Shown here piece by piece: positions 36,702 through 45,608 of a stretch of DNA of 64,000 bases. Position 1 is the first letter of the stretch. Each line of letters begins with the position of its first letter. The DNA is from Acidobacteriota bacterium (GTDB lineage: Bacteria > Acidobacteriota > Terriglobia > Terriglobales > SCQP01). A program made the position numbers and the translations under genes. The stretch spans positions 88,819 to 152,818 of the forward strand of contig DAIDIE010000022.1 of NCBI GenBank assembly GCA_027459505.1, written 5' to 3'. The notes under the pieces were generated by a model, which saw nothing but the letters and a program-made list of their open reading frames with translations, searched no databases and was not told where the DNA came from.

Positions 36702-39572
36702 ATGCCTCAAAATCCCCTGCAGCAGTTACACCAGTTTGGCCAGAGCTTCTGGTACGACAACATCACTCGCGACCTGTTGGTCAAAGGCGGCTTGAAACGC
36801 CTGGTTGAAGACGACGGCCTGCGCGGCCTCACCTCCAACCCCACCATTTTTGGCAAGGCTATCGCCGCCAGCGCCACCTATGACGCGACTATTGCCAAGC
36901 GCATCGACCGCGGCCCCGAAGAGATCTTCATTGATCTGGCGGTGGAAGACATCCAGGGCGCCTGCGATGTCCTGCGCCCCGTCTACGACAGCAGCAATGG
37001 CCAGGACGGTTTCGTCTCCATGGAAGTTTTCCCCAACCTGGCCCGCGACGCGCAAGGCACGCTGGCGCAGGCCCGCGACTTCTGGCATCGCATCAGCCGC
37101 CCCAACGTAATGATCAAGGTGCCTGCCACCCCGGAATGCATCCCGGTAATCAAGCAGCTTTTGGGCGAAGGCATCAACATCAATATCACGCTGCTGTTTG
37201 GCTACGAGTCCTATCGCCAGGTGGTGGACGCCTTCATGGGCGGCTTGGAAACCCTGGTGGCCAAAGGCCAGAAGATAGATCGCCTCGCCTCCGTCGCCAG
37301 CCTGTTTGTCAGCCGCGTGGATACCAAAGTCGATAAGCTGCTCGACGCCACCGCCAAACAGCAGCCCCAGCGCGCCGCCGAGTTGCAGAAGCTCCGCAGC
37401 AAGGCCGGTATCGCCAACGCGCAACGCATGTACCTCTACTTCCAGGAGGCCTTTCAGAGCGACCGCTTCCAGAAGTTGCGCGCGCAAGGCGCCCAGACCC
37501 AGCGTTTACTCTGGGCCTCCACCAGCACCAAGGATCCCAAGCTGCCCGACACCATGTACGTCGAGGCGCTGATTGGTCCCGAAACCGTCGACACCATGCC
37601 TGAGGTGACAGTGGAAGCCTACCGCGACCACGGCAAACCCGCCGAGCGGCTGGTCGCCTCCTTGCCCCAGTCCGCGCCTACGCTGCAGGCGCTGGCCGCG
37701 GCCGGCATCGATATGGACAAGGTCCTCGACGAGCTTCAGGTCGAGGGCGTCAACCTGTTTCAACAGTCCTTTGACGAGCTCATGCAGTGCATTCGCGATA
37801 AGCAAGCCGTCCTCAAAGGCGGTGGCGCGGTAGAGATGGCGATTGAGCCGGATGGGCTCGAAGCGCAATACCAGCAGGCCATCAAAGATCTGGACAAGAA
37901 GGGCGCCGTCGCTCACCTGTGGGCGCACAAGGCTGACGCCTGGACCAGCGACTCCGCCGTGAGCGCGAAAATCCTGAATCGACTCGGCTGGCTCCCGCTG
38001 CCCGATGCCATGCCCGCCAAGGTGCGCGACATTGAAGCCTTTGCGCAGCAGTGCCGCACCGCCGGGTTCCGCCACGCCGTCTTGCTCGGCATGGGTGGCA
38101 GCAGTCTCGCGCCGGAAGTTTTGGCGCAGACCTTTGGCCGTTCTTCCAATGGCCTCGAGCTCAGCGTTCTCGATACCACTGATCCCGTAACCCTCGCCCA
38201 TCTGGAGGCGCGCCTCAAGCTGAAGGAGACGCTGTTCCTCTTCTCCAGCAAGAGTGGCGGCACCATTGAGCCCAGTTCGCTGTTTGCTTACTTCTGGGAC
38301 AAACTGACCCAAGCCGGTATCGCTGAACCCGGCGAGCACTTCGCCGCCATTACCGATGAAGGCACCGGCCTGCATAAACTCGCCCAGGAACGCAAGTTCC
38401 GCAAAATTTTCGTCAACCCTTCCGACATTGGTGGCCGTTACTCGGCGCTTTCCTACTTTGGACTGGTGCCCGGCGCGCTGTTGGGCGTCGATATCGCCAA
38501 GTTGCTGGAGCGGGCGGGAGTGATGGCGCACGCCTGCGCCGCCACCGTGCCCACCAAGCAGAATCCCGGCGCCAAGCTCGGCGCCGCGCTGGGCGCCTGG
38601 GCCCTGGCCGCACACGATAAGCTCACGCTCCTGGCGCCTCCCGAGCTGAAGAGCTTTGGCATGTGGCTGGAGCAGCTCATCGCCGAAAGCACCGGCAAGC
38701 AGGGCAAGGGAATCGTTCCCATCGACGCCGAGCCCGCCGGCGCTGCCGCCGATTACGGCAAGGACCGCATCTTCGCCGTTCTGCAACTCGGCGATCAGCA
38801 GACCCAAAGCAACGCCTGGATTAAGGAGCAACTGCATGGCGGCAGTCCGGTGATCACGCTGAAGTTGCGCGATCGCTACGACCTGGGGCAGGAGTTTTTC
38901 CGCTGGGAGTTTGCCACCGCCCTGGCGGGCGTGGTGTTGGGCATCAATCCCTTTGACGAGCCCAACGTGCAGGAGAGCAAAGACAATACCGCGCGCGTCA
39001 TTCAGCAGTTTGTCTCCGGCGGCGCACAGGCCGCTGGTTTGGCCGCGGAGCCGAACGCCGTTGACGCCAAGTCGGGCTTGAAGGTTTATACCGCAGGCAA
39101 TAAGCCCGTTCCCGATGTGGAGAGCGCTTTGCGCGATCTGCTCAATCAGCTTCAGCCCGGCAAGTACTTCGCGATAACCGCTTACGTGGAATCCACCCCG
39201 CAACTGGAAAAGACGCTGGAGCAGCTTCGCGTTCTGGTGCGCGATTCCCGCCAGGTGGCGACCACCTTGGGCTTTGGCCCCCGCTTCCTGCACTCCACTG
39301 GACAACTGCATAAAGGCGGTGCGAATAGCGGCGTCTTCCTGCAGTTAATCTCCACTGGAGGCGAGGACCGCTCCATTCCCGGGCAGAAGTATGGCTTTGC
39401 CACCTTGATTGCCGCGCAGGCTATGGGCGACTACCAGTCCCTCATCGCCCACCAGCGTCCGGTGCTTCGGGTTGACCTGGGCGCCAAGCCGGAAGCCGCC
39501 CTGAAGCGTCTGCTGGAAGTCGCGCAGGCGGTGCTGCAGAACGCTCCCGCTCTGGAGCTCAAGAACTCATGA
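36702..39572 (+). CDS. bifunctional transaldolase / glucose-6-phosphate isomerase
   Basis: 956 aa; LTSNPTIFGKAI, VMIKVPATPECIPVIKQLLGEGININITLLF (Tal) and MGGSSLAPEVL, SGGTIEPSS (Pgi). Confidence 0.95.
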   Translation: MPQNPLQQLHQFGQSFWYDNITRDLLVKGGLKRLVEDDGLRGLTSNPTIFGKAIAASATYDATIAKRIDRGPEEIFIDLAVEDIQGACDVLRPVYDSSNGQDGFVSMEVFPNLARDAQGTLAQARDFWHRISRPNVMIKVPATPECIPVIKQLLGEGININITLLFGYESYRQVVDAFMGGLETLVAKGQKIDRLASVASLFVSRVDTKVDKLLDATAKQQPQRAAELQKLRSKAGIANAQRMYLYFQEAFQSDRFQKLRAQGAQTQRLLWASTSTKDPKLPDTMYVEALIGPETVDTMPEVTVEAYRDHGKPAERLVASLPQSAPTLQALAAAGIDMDKVLDELQVEGVNLFQQSFDELMQCIRDKQAVLKGGGAVEMAIEPDGLEAQYQQAIKDLDKKGAVAHLWAHKADAWTSDSAVSAKILNRLGWLPLPDAMPAKVRDIEAFAQQCRTAGFRHAVLLGMGGSSLAPEVLAQTFGRSSNGLELSVLDTTDPVTLAHLEARLKLKETLFLFSSKSGGTIEPSSLFAYFWDKLTQAGIAEPGEHFAAITDEGTGLHKLAQERKFRKIFVNPSDIGGRYSALSYFGLVPGALLGVDIAKLLERAGVMAHACAATVPTKQNPGAKLGAALGAWALAAHDKLTLLAPPELKSFGMWLEQLIAESTGKQGKGIVPIDAEPAGAAADYGKDRIFAVLQLGDQQTQSNAWIKEQLHGGSPVITLKLRDRYDLGQEFFRWEFATALAGVVLGINPFDEPNVQESKDNTARVIQQFVSGGAQAAGLAAEPNAVDAKSGLKVYTAGNKPVPDVESALRDLLNQLQPGKYFAITAYVESTPQLEKTLEQLRVLVRDSRQVATTLGFGPRFLHSTGQLHKGGANSGVFLQLISTGGEDRSIPGQKYGFATLIAAQAMGDYQSLIAHQRPVLRVDLGAKPEAALKRLLEVAQAVLQNAPALELKNS

Positions 39573-41203
39573 GCACTCCCCCGGCGCCTCCCCTTGCTCC
39601 TCCCGCGGCCATCCCGGGCGCTCCCGCTTCCGGGATGGCGCCCGCCCTCAATCCCCTGCGCGGCGGCCTGCGCGGCGAACGTGTCGCGCCCCCCTGCATT
39701 GCCGTCATCTTCGGCGCCTCCGGCGACCTCGGCCGCCGCAAACTGCTGCCCGCCTTGTATTCGTTGGCGGCCCAGAACCGCTTGCCTCCCGGCTTTGCCG
39801 TCGTTGGCGTCTCCAATGCCACTTGGACTCCCGACCAGTTCCGCAATGAGATCCGCCAGGCGCTCGGCGAGTTGGCCCATGTGAACCCTTCCCCCGAGCA
39901 GTGGGAGGCGTTTGCCAAGCGCCTCGACTACATCGAAGGCGATTTCAGCGACCCCAACCTCTATCAGGAACTGACGCGCCGTCTGCGCCAGATGCCCGGC
40001 AACCCGGGCAATGTGCTGTTTTACATGGCCACGCCCCCCAGCGTGTTCCCGATCATTGCCGAACAGCTCGGCCGTGCCGGCTTGAACAAGCCCGGCGCCA
40101 CCACCCCGCAAAACGGGGTGGCGGGCAAAGGCTGGACGCGCGCCATCGTCGAAAAGCCGTTTGGCCGCGATCTCGCCAGCGCCCAGGTGCTCAACCACGC
40201 CCTGCACCAGGTCTTTGACGAATCGCAGATTTACCGCATCGATCACTACCTCGGCAAAGAGACGGTGCGCAACATCCTCATCCTGCGCTTCGCCAACGGT
40301 ATCTTCGAGCCCATCTGGAACCGCCGCTACATCGACCACGTGCAGATCACCGTGGCCGAGACGCTGGGCGTCGAACAGCGCGGTCGTTACTACGAAGAGG
40401 CGGGCGCCCTGCGTGACATGATCCAGAACCATCTCATGCAGGTTCTGTCGATTGTCGCCATGGAGGCCCCGGTGCGCTTCGAGGCTAACGCCGTCCGCGA
40501 CGAAAAGGCCAAGGTCATCAGTTCCATCCGTCCGCTGATTACCTCCTCCTCTATTTCCCCCGACGAGGTCACGCACTTCGCCGCCCGCGGCCAGTATGGT
40601 CCAGGCTTCATCTATGGCGAGCCTGTTCCCGGGTATCGTCAGGAGCCCGGCGTTTCGCCCACCTCCGGGCGCGAGACTTACGCCGCCTTGCGCCTGCAGA
40701 TTGAGAACTGGCGCTGGGCCGGCGTTCCCTTTTATCTGCGCAGCGGCAAGCGCATGCCCAAACGCGTCAGCGAAGTGGCCATCCGCTTCAAGCAGCCGCC
40801 CTTCCGCATGTTTGGCGATCTCGGCGAAGACGCCATTGACGCCAACGTGCTCAGCATCCGCATCCAGCCCGACGAGGGCATCTCGCTGCGCTTTGAAGCC
40901 AAGGTCCCCGGCGCCGATATGCGCCTGCGCCCCGTCAATATGGACTTCCATTACGGCAGCAGCTTTGGCGAACAGCAGCCGGAAGCCTACGAGACCCTGC
41001 TGCTCGACGCCATGCTCGGCGACCAAATGCTGTTTGCGCGCTGGGATATGGTGGAAACCGCCTGGGCTCTGACCACGCCTTTGATCGAGTTCTGGGAAGC
41101 CCACCCCCCCCGCCATTTCCCCAACTACGCCGCCGGCGAGTGGGGACCCCCGCGCGCTGACCAGATGCTCGCCCGCGAAGGCCGTGAATGGAGACGTCCG
41201 TGA
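39569..41203 (+). CDS. zwf: glucose-6-phosphate 1-dehydrogenase
   Basis: VIFGASGDLGRRKLLPALY, RIDHYLGKETVRN, overlaps upstream stop (ATGA). Confidence 0.96.
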   Translation: MSTPPAPPLAPPAAIPGAPASGMAPALNPLRGGLRGERVAPPCIAVIFGASGDLGRRKLLPALYSLAAQNRLPPGFAVVGVSNATWTPDQFRNEIRQALGELAHVNPSPEQWEAFAKRLDYIEGDFSDPNLYQELTRRLRQMPGNPGNVLFYMATPPSVFPIIAEQLGRAGLNKPGATTPQNGVAGKGWTRAIVEKPFGRDLASAQVLNHALHQVFDESQIYRIDHYLGKETVRNILILRFANGIFEPIWNRRYIDHVQITVAETLGVEQRGRYYEEAGALRDMIQNHLMQVLSIVAMEAPVRFEANAVRDEKAKVISSIRPLITSSSISPDEVTHFAARGQYGPGFIYGEPVPGYRQEPGVSPTSGRETYAALRLQIENWRWAGVPFYLRSGKRMPKRVSEVAIRFKQPPFRMFGDLGEDAIDANVLSIRIQPDEGISLRFEAKVPGADMRLRPVNMDFHYGSSFGEQQPEAYETLLLDAMLGDQMLFARWDMVETAWALTTPLIEFWEAHPPRHFPNYAAGEWGPPRADQMLAREGREWRRP

Positions 41204-42372
41204 GCACTCCGGTGGCCAACTCCCCGCTGCTAGCCGATCCCACGCAGTTGCTGCGCCTCGGCGAAATCGAGCGCCGTCTTAACGACGCCATGCACATGCC
41301 GCAAAACCGCAGCCGCACCAGCACCATCAACCTGATCTGTTGCGCCAGCGACGATGAGGACGCCGCCTACGTGCTCAACACCCTGTGCCCGGCGGCCTCC
41401 GCGACGGCCGCCAGGAACAACGCGGTCGCCGAACGTCACCCCGGCCGCTTCTTCATCCTCAAGTGCTCCAACGATCACTCCGGCGAGTGGCGCGCGCGCG
41501 TGATGGCGCTGGTCCGTGCCGGCGAGAGCAGTCCGCTGTTGGGCGAAATCATTCAGCTCGAGGCCTCTGGGGACGCCTTCCTGGCCGCCGAGAGCACCGT
41601 AACCCCGCTGCTGCTGGATGGCCTGCCGGTGGTGCTCTGGTGGCGCGGTTCCGATCCCGGCCACAGCGCGCTCTTCCCGCACTTGGCCAACATCTCTGAT
41701 CGCGTACTGCTCGACTCCCAGGAACTCGGCTTTCAACCGGAACAGTTCCTCTCCTTCGGCGAGGCGCAACTCCGCCGCCACATCCCTTCCTCGGACCTTA
41801 CCTGGGCGCGCCTGCTCCCCTGGCGCCGTCTGCTCGCCCAGATCTTTGACACTCCTGCCGCTTTGGCTCAACTCTCCCGGCTCAAGCAGGTCACCTGGGA
41901 GAGCTGTGGTCGCCAGCCTCAGCTCAATGGCCCGGCCCTGCTCACCGCCGGTTGGTTCGCCGCGCGTCTGCAATGGACCCCGATCAAGGCCACTGGTGAC
42001 GACCGCCTGTTATTCTCCGCGCCTGGCCAGAACGAGCCGGTGGAGATGGTCTTCGCCTTTCCTTCCACCGCCAACCCCGCCGGCGAAGCGAACCTGGAAA
42101 AACGCCGCCGCTCGCCGCTGCTCAAGGGCCTTACCTTGCTGAGCAGCGACAATCCCGCCTGGACCATCCGCCTGGATCGTAAGGGCGCCGAGATGTGCGC
42201 GGAAATCATGCAGGGCGATAACCTGGTCGCCGCCTCGCGCACCACCGCTCCCGTGCCCAGCCTCTCCGATGCTCTCATGGCCGAATTGGGCGAGAGCGGC
42301 ACCGACCAGGTCTTCGCCTCCGCCATGCAGTCCGCCATGGCCATTCTGCGCGTCCTGCGCGGCACTGAGTAG
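41188..42372 (+). CDS. opcA: OpcA-like glucose-6-phosphate dehydrogenase assembly protein
   Basis: 394 aa downstream of and overlapping zwf; PQNRSRTSTINLICCA, LLLDGLPVVLWWRG; GTG start at 41200 is also possible. Confidence 0.87.
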   Translation: METSVSTPVANSPLLADPTQLLRLGEIERRLNDAMHMPQNRSRTSTINLICCASDDEDAAYVLNTLCPAASATAARNNAVAERHPGRFFILKCSNDHSGEWRARVMALVRAGESSPLLGEIIQLEASGDAFLAAESTVTPLLLDGLPVVLWWRGSDPGHSALFPHLANISDRVLLDSQELGFQPEQFLSFGEAQLRRHIPSSDLTWARLLPWRRLLAQIFDTPAALAQLSRLKQVTWESCGRQPQLNGPALLTAGWFAARLQWTPIKATGDDRLLFSAPGQNEPVEMVFAFPSTANPAGEANLEKRRRSPLLKGLTLLSSDNPAWTIRLDRKGAEMCAEIMQGDNLVAASRTTAPVPSLSDALMAELGESGTDQVFASAMQSAMAILRVLRGTE

Positions 42373-42415
42373 TCAGCTGCCAGTTGTCAGTTGCCAGTGG
42401 TCAGTTGCCCGTAGG
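42373..42415. repeat. heptad array abutting the opcA stop
   Basis: gtcagctgccagttgtcagttgccagtggtcagttgcc. Confidence 0.8.
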
Positions 42416-42420
42416 ACGTT

Positions 42421-42484
42421 AGGAGCGAGCCCCCGCATCCTCACTTTGGAGACTCCTGAAGCGCAAGTGGCAGGCGGGCGGTTA
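42421..42484 (+). repeat. degenerate/partial family A copy
   Basis: aggagcgagcccccgcatcctcactttggagactcctgaagcgcaagtggcaggcgggcgg. Confidence 0.45.
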
Positions 42485-42494
42485 ACTGCGCACG

Positions 42495-42550
42495 GTGCAC
42501 GGTTCCCAGTGCACGGTTCCCAGTGCATGGTTCCCAGTGCATGGTTCAAT
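42495..42550. repeat. 4x 14-bp tandem repeat (2x7)
   Basis: gtgcacggttccca gtgcacggttccca gtgcatggttccca gtgcatggttcaat. Confidence 0.9.
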
Positions 42551-42655
42551 GTGGAATGGCCATGAACGCCAGTGCGGCCGCCCCCGTCAGCCGGTAAGGG
42601 ACGTTTGGCTCGTGTGCGCCGCCAGCCTCCTCCGTACCCCACCCGTAACCCCGCG

Positions 42656-42710
42656 GTGAACTGTGAATGTTGAACTGTGAACTGTAGACTGTGCACTGTC
42701 CGCCGTCCAC
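42656..42710. repeat. heptad array
   Basis: gtgaactgtgaatgttgaactgtgaactgtagactgtgcactgtccgccgt. Confidence 0.75.
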
Positions 42711-42760
42711 TTCCTCTCCGAGCATCCCGCCCATCTGGGGGATTGTGTCACCTTCGCTCC

Positions 42761-43397
42761 ATGCCTGAGAATTCGGCTATGGCAGCCGTTCGGTCTTACC
42801 GGGAGCTACGGGTTTGGCAGCTTGCCATGGAGCTTGTCACCGAGGTCTATCCGATTGTTGCCAAGTTTCCAGGCGAGGAGCGCTACGCATTAGGCAGTCA
42901 AGTGAGGCGGGCAGTTGTCTCCGTCGCCGCAAACATCGCAGAAGGAGCCGCGCGCCGTCAGGTCCCTAGCTTTCTAAACCATTTGGCAATCGCTCGGGGG
43001 AGCCTCGCCGAAGTCGATACTCTCCTCTGTGTCTCAAGGAGCGAGCCACCGAGTCCTCCCTGCGGGAGGAGATCGCAGGTGGAGGGCCGCGAAATTCCCC
43101 CGGGGTCCCGACAAAGCGCAGTTTGCTTTGTTGGGGTGGGAAGGGCGGCCCCCCCCCGCGCGGGAGAGGAGCCCGGCATCGGCGGCTTCACGTTCTCACT
43201 GGAGAACGTGTCAGCGACCCAACGGAAAGCAATGCCAGCGGGCGGCTCAGGAGACGAGGCCGTGCCTCCAGCGCCTGGGTTACGCTTCTGAAGCGGAGCT
43301 TCGCGCTCCTCTGGAAAGGATACAGACACTCCGGCAGGGCATTTACGGGCTTTCCCGAAGCCTGCGGCCAGACCCCTGTCACGAGCCGGGGGACTGA
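42761..43397 (+). pseudogene. four-helix-bundle protein (S23/bAvd-like, PF05635 type) disrupted by family A insertion
   Basis: N-terminal YRELRVWQLAMELVTEVYPIVAKFPGEERYALGSQVRRAVVSVAANIAEGAARRQVPSFLNHLAIARGSLAEVDTLLCVS then repeat A5, then QRLGYASEAELRAPLERIQTLRQGIYGLSRSL in a +1-shifted frame. Confidence 0.85.
43037..43267 (+). repeat. family A copy A5 (231 bp, long form with internal hairpin)
   Basis: aggagcgagccaccgag...cccgacaaagcgcagtttgctttgttggg...gaggccgtgcct. Confidence 0.92.
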
Positions 43398-43414
43398 AAC
43401 CGCACAAGGCGGCC

Positions 43415-43589
43415 ACCGACAACTGACAACCGGCAACTGACAACCGGCAACTGACAACTGACAACCGGCCCACCGGCAACTGACAACTGACAACTGACAA
43501 CCGGCCAACGGCAACTGACAACTGACAACTGACAACTGACAACCGGCCAACGGCAACTGACAACTGACAACTGCCCCCTGTAAACTGTC
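43415..43589. repeat. long heptad array abutting the rpe start
   Basis: runs of caactga / caaccgg / caactgc units up to 4 nt before ATG 43594. Confidence 0.92.
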
Positions 43590-43593
43590 ACCC

Positions 43594-44271
43594 ATGCACG
43601 ACCCCCGCCCCTTCCACCTGGTCCCTTCCATTCTGGCCTGCGAATTTCATCACCTCGCCGATGAGGTGGCCGCCGCGGAAGCCGGTGGCGCCACCCGCTT
43701 CCAGGTTGATCTCATGGACGGCCATTTCGTCCCCAACATCTCCATGGGTCCGATGTTTGTGGAAATCCTGCGTGGCATGACCAGGCTGCCCATAGAAGCC
43801 CACCTCATGGTTTCTGATCCGGCGCAATGGATTGATCCCGTGGTGAAGGCGGGCGCCGGCTGGGTCATTGTGCATCAGGAAAGCACCCCTCACCTGGACC
43901 GCGCCCTGCAGCACATCGCTTCCCTGGGCGCCCGCCCGGCGGTGGCGCTGAACCCATCCACGCCGCTGGAAACCCTGGACGTGGTCCTCCCGCTGTGCCG
44001 GATGGTGCTGCTGATGACGGTGAATCCCGGCTTTGGCGGACAGAAATTTATCCCCTATGTGCTGGAGAAAGCCCGGGCGCTGCGCCAGCGGATTGTCGCG
44101 CGCGGCCTCGACTGCGACATAGAAGTGGATGGGGGCATTGACGAGCAGACCATCCGCCCCGCCGCCCAAGCCGGCGTGAACGTCTTTGTCGCCGGCTCGT
44201 CCGTCTTCGGCGATCCTCGCGGCCCAAAAGCCGCCGCGCAGTCATTGCTAGCCCGCCTGAATGAAAAGTGA
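43594..44271 (+). CDS. rpe: ribulose-phosphate 3-epimerase
   Basis: LVPSILACEFHHLADEV, FQVDLMDGHFVPNISMGP, MTVNPGFGGQKF, DIEVDGGI. Confidence 0.95.
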   Translation: MHDPRPFHLVPSILACEFHHLADEVAAAEAGGATRFQVDLMDGHFVPNISMGPMFVEILRGMTRLPIEAHLMVSDPAQWIDPVVKAGAGWVIVHQESTPHLDRALQHIASLGARPAVALNPSTPLETLDVVLPLCRMVLLMTVNPGFGGQKFIPYVLEKARALRQRIVARGLDCDIEVDGGIDEQTIRPAAQAGVNVFVAGSSVFGDPRGPKAAAQSLLARLNEK

Positions 44272-44357
44272 GCCGTGCGCTCGGGCAGCGCACTGTTCAC
44301 AGTAGGAGGACCAGGAACGTCAGCCTGCAGTGCCGCTCCAGCGCAGGCGGACCACAA

Positions 44358-44397
44358 ACAGTGCACAGTACACAGTTGACAGTTAACAGTTCACCGT
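44358..44397. repeat. heptad array
   Basis: cagtgcacagtacacagttgacagttaacagttcaccg. Confidence 0.7.
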
Positions 44398-44564
44398 AGG
44401 CGCGCCACGTCCGTAAGCGCCGCCGCCAAGGTCATCTGTTGCCGATGGTCGTTGAGAAACAAGCGCTGGGCTAGTGCGCGCCGCCCGTCCCCACCGCGCC
44501 CCACGGTGCACTGTAACCCGTAAACCGTGCACTGCTCGGGCCGTGCGCGCCGTCAGCCCTCACC

Positions 44565-44656
44565 ACAACTGACAACCGACAACCGACAACTGCCTCCGCC
44601 CCCACCGCGCCCTACCGACAACCGACAACCGACAACTGGCAACTGACCCCGACAAC
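44565..44656. repeat. heptad array upstream of IclR
   Basis: acaactgacaaccgacaaccgacaactg ... accgacaaccgacaaccgacaactggcaactg. Confidence 0.85.
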
Positions 44657-44681
44657 CCCCCTTGACCTTCCCCCCCGCCTC

Positions 44682-45608
44682 ATGCGATCTTCCCCTATCG
44701 CAATCGTGAACCCAGCGTTTCACTGTATGAAACACGTGCCCGAGGCTGACCAGAATCCCGCACCGGCGGCGCGCAGCGGCGCCCATCCCGCCTCCCGCCC
44801 CGACCCCTACATCGTCGACGCGGTCACCTGCGCCCTGGATGTGCTGGACGCCTTCCAGGGCGCCGGCGAGCTCGGCCTGGAAGACATCCGCCGCGCCACC
44901 GGACTCACCAAAAGCCGCAGCTTCCGCCTGCTGCACACGCTGGCCGCGCGCGGCTACGTGGAGAAGTCCACCGACGGCGCCCGCTATCGCCTCGGCATTC
45001 GCATCTGCGAGCGCGCCGCCCAGGTGCGCCGCGATCTGCGCCGGGTCGCTTTGGACGTGATGCGGCCGCTGTCGCAGCGCTTCAACGAAAGCGTGAACCT
45101 GGGTGTGCTGCAGGGCGGGGAAGTCCTCTACCTCGACATTCTGGAAAGCAGCCGTCCCTTCCGCATGGCGGCCTCGGTGGGAAGCCGCATGCCGGTGGAA
45201 TCGACGGCGCTGGGCAAGGTGATTGCCGCCCACCTGCCCGCCGAAGAGTGTGCCGCGCTGCCCTGCTCGTCTCCGGAGACCTTTCGCCGCGAGCTGCAGT
45301 TAGCGCGCCGCCGCGGCTACGCCCTCGATCCGGAAGAGAACGAGCCCGGCGTGAGCTGTATTGGGGCGGCGCTGCTCGATCCTTCGGGTTACCCGGTCGG
45401 AGCAATTTCTATCTCGGGACCGACGCATCGCATGAGCGCGCAGCGCCGCGAGATGGCCGAGGCGTTGCTTGACGCCTGCGACGCCGCCGCGCTGCGATTG
45501 GGTGGCGATGGCGAGCGTCCGTCGAAGCAAGGGCATAGACAAGGTTCCCGGTACAGCTCCCACAATGGCGCCGCTCCCGGCGCCGCCGGCCGGAGGTTGC
45601 ATGACTGA
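44682..45608 (+). CDS. IclR family transcriptional regulator
   Basis: LGLEDIRRATGLTKSRSFRLLHTLAARGYVEK HTH; FNESVNLGVLQGGEVLYLDILES; VESTALGKVIAAHLP. Confidence 0.93.
   Translation: MRSSPIAIVNPAFHCMKHVPEADQNPAPAARSGAHPASRPDPYIVDAVTCALDVLDAFQGAGELGLEDIRRATGLTKSRSFRLLHTLAARGYVEKSTDGARYRLGIRICERAAQVRRDLRRVALDVMRPLSQRFNESVNLGVLQGGEVLYLDILESSRPFRMAASVGSRMPVESTALGKVIAAHLPAEECAALPCSSPETFRRELQLARRRGYALDPEENEPGVSCIGAALLDPSGYPVGAISISGPTHRMSAQRREMAEALLDACDAAALRLGGDGERPSKQGHRQGSRYSSHNGAAPGAAGRRLHD

Noticed and set aside
37506-39311. 601 aa ORF on the minus strand
   Set aside because: Shadow of the tal-pgi fusion; no recognisable domain.
39431-41116. 561 aa ORF on the minus strand
   Set aside because: Shadow of zwf.
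43415-43589. Possible CRISPR array
   Set aside because: Units are 7 bp with no unique spacers; it is a short tandem repeat array, and no cas genes are present.
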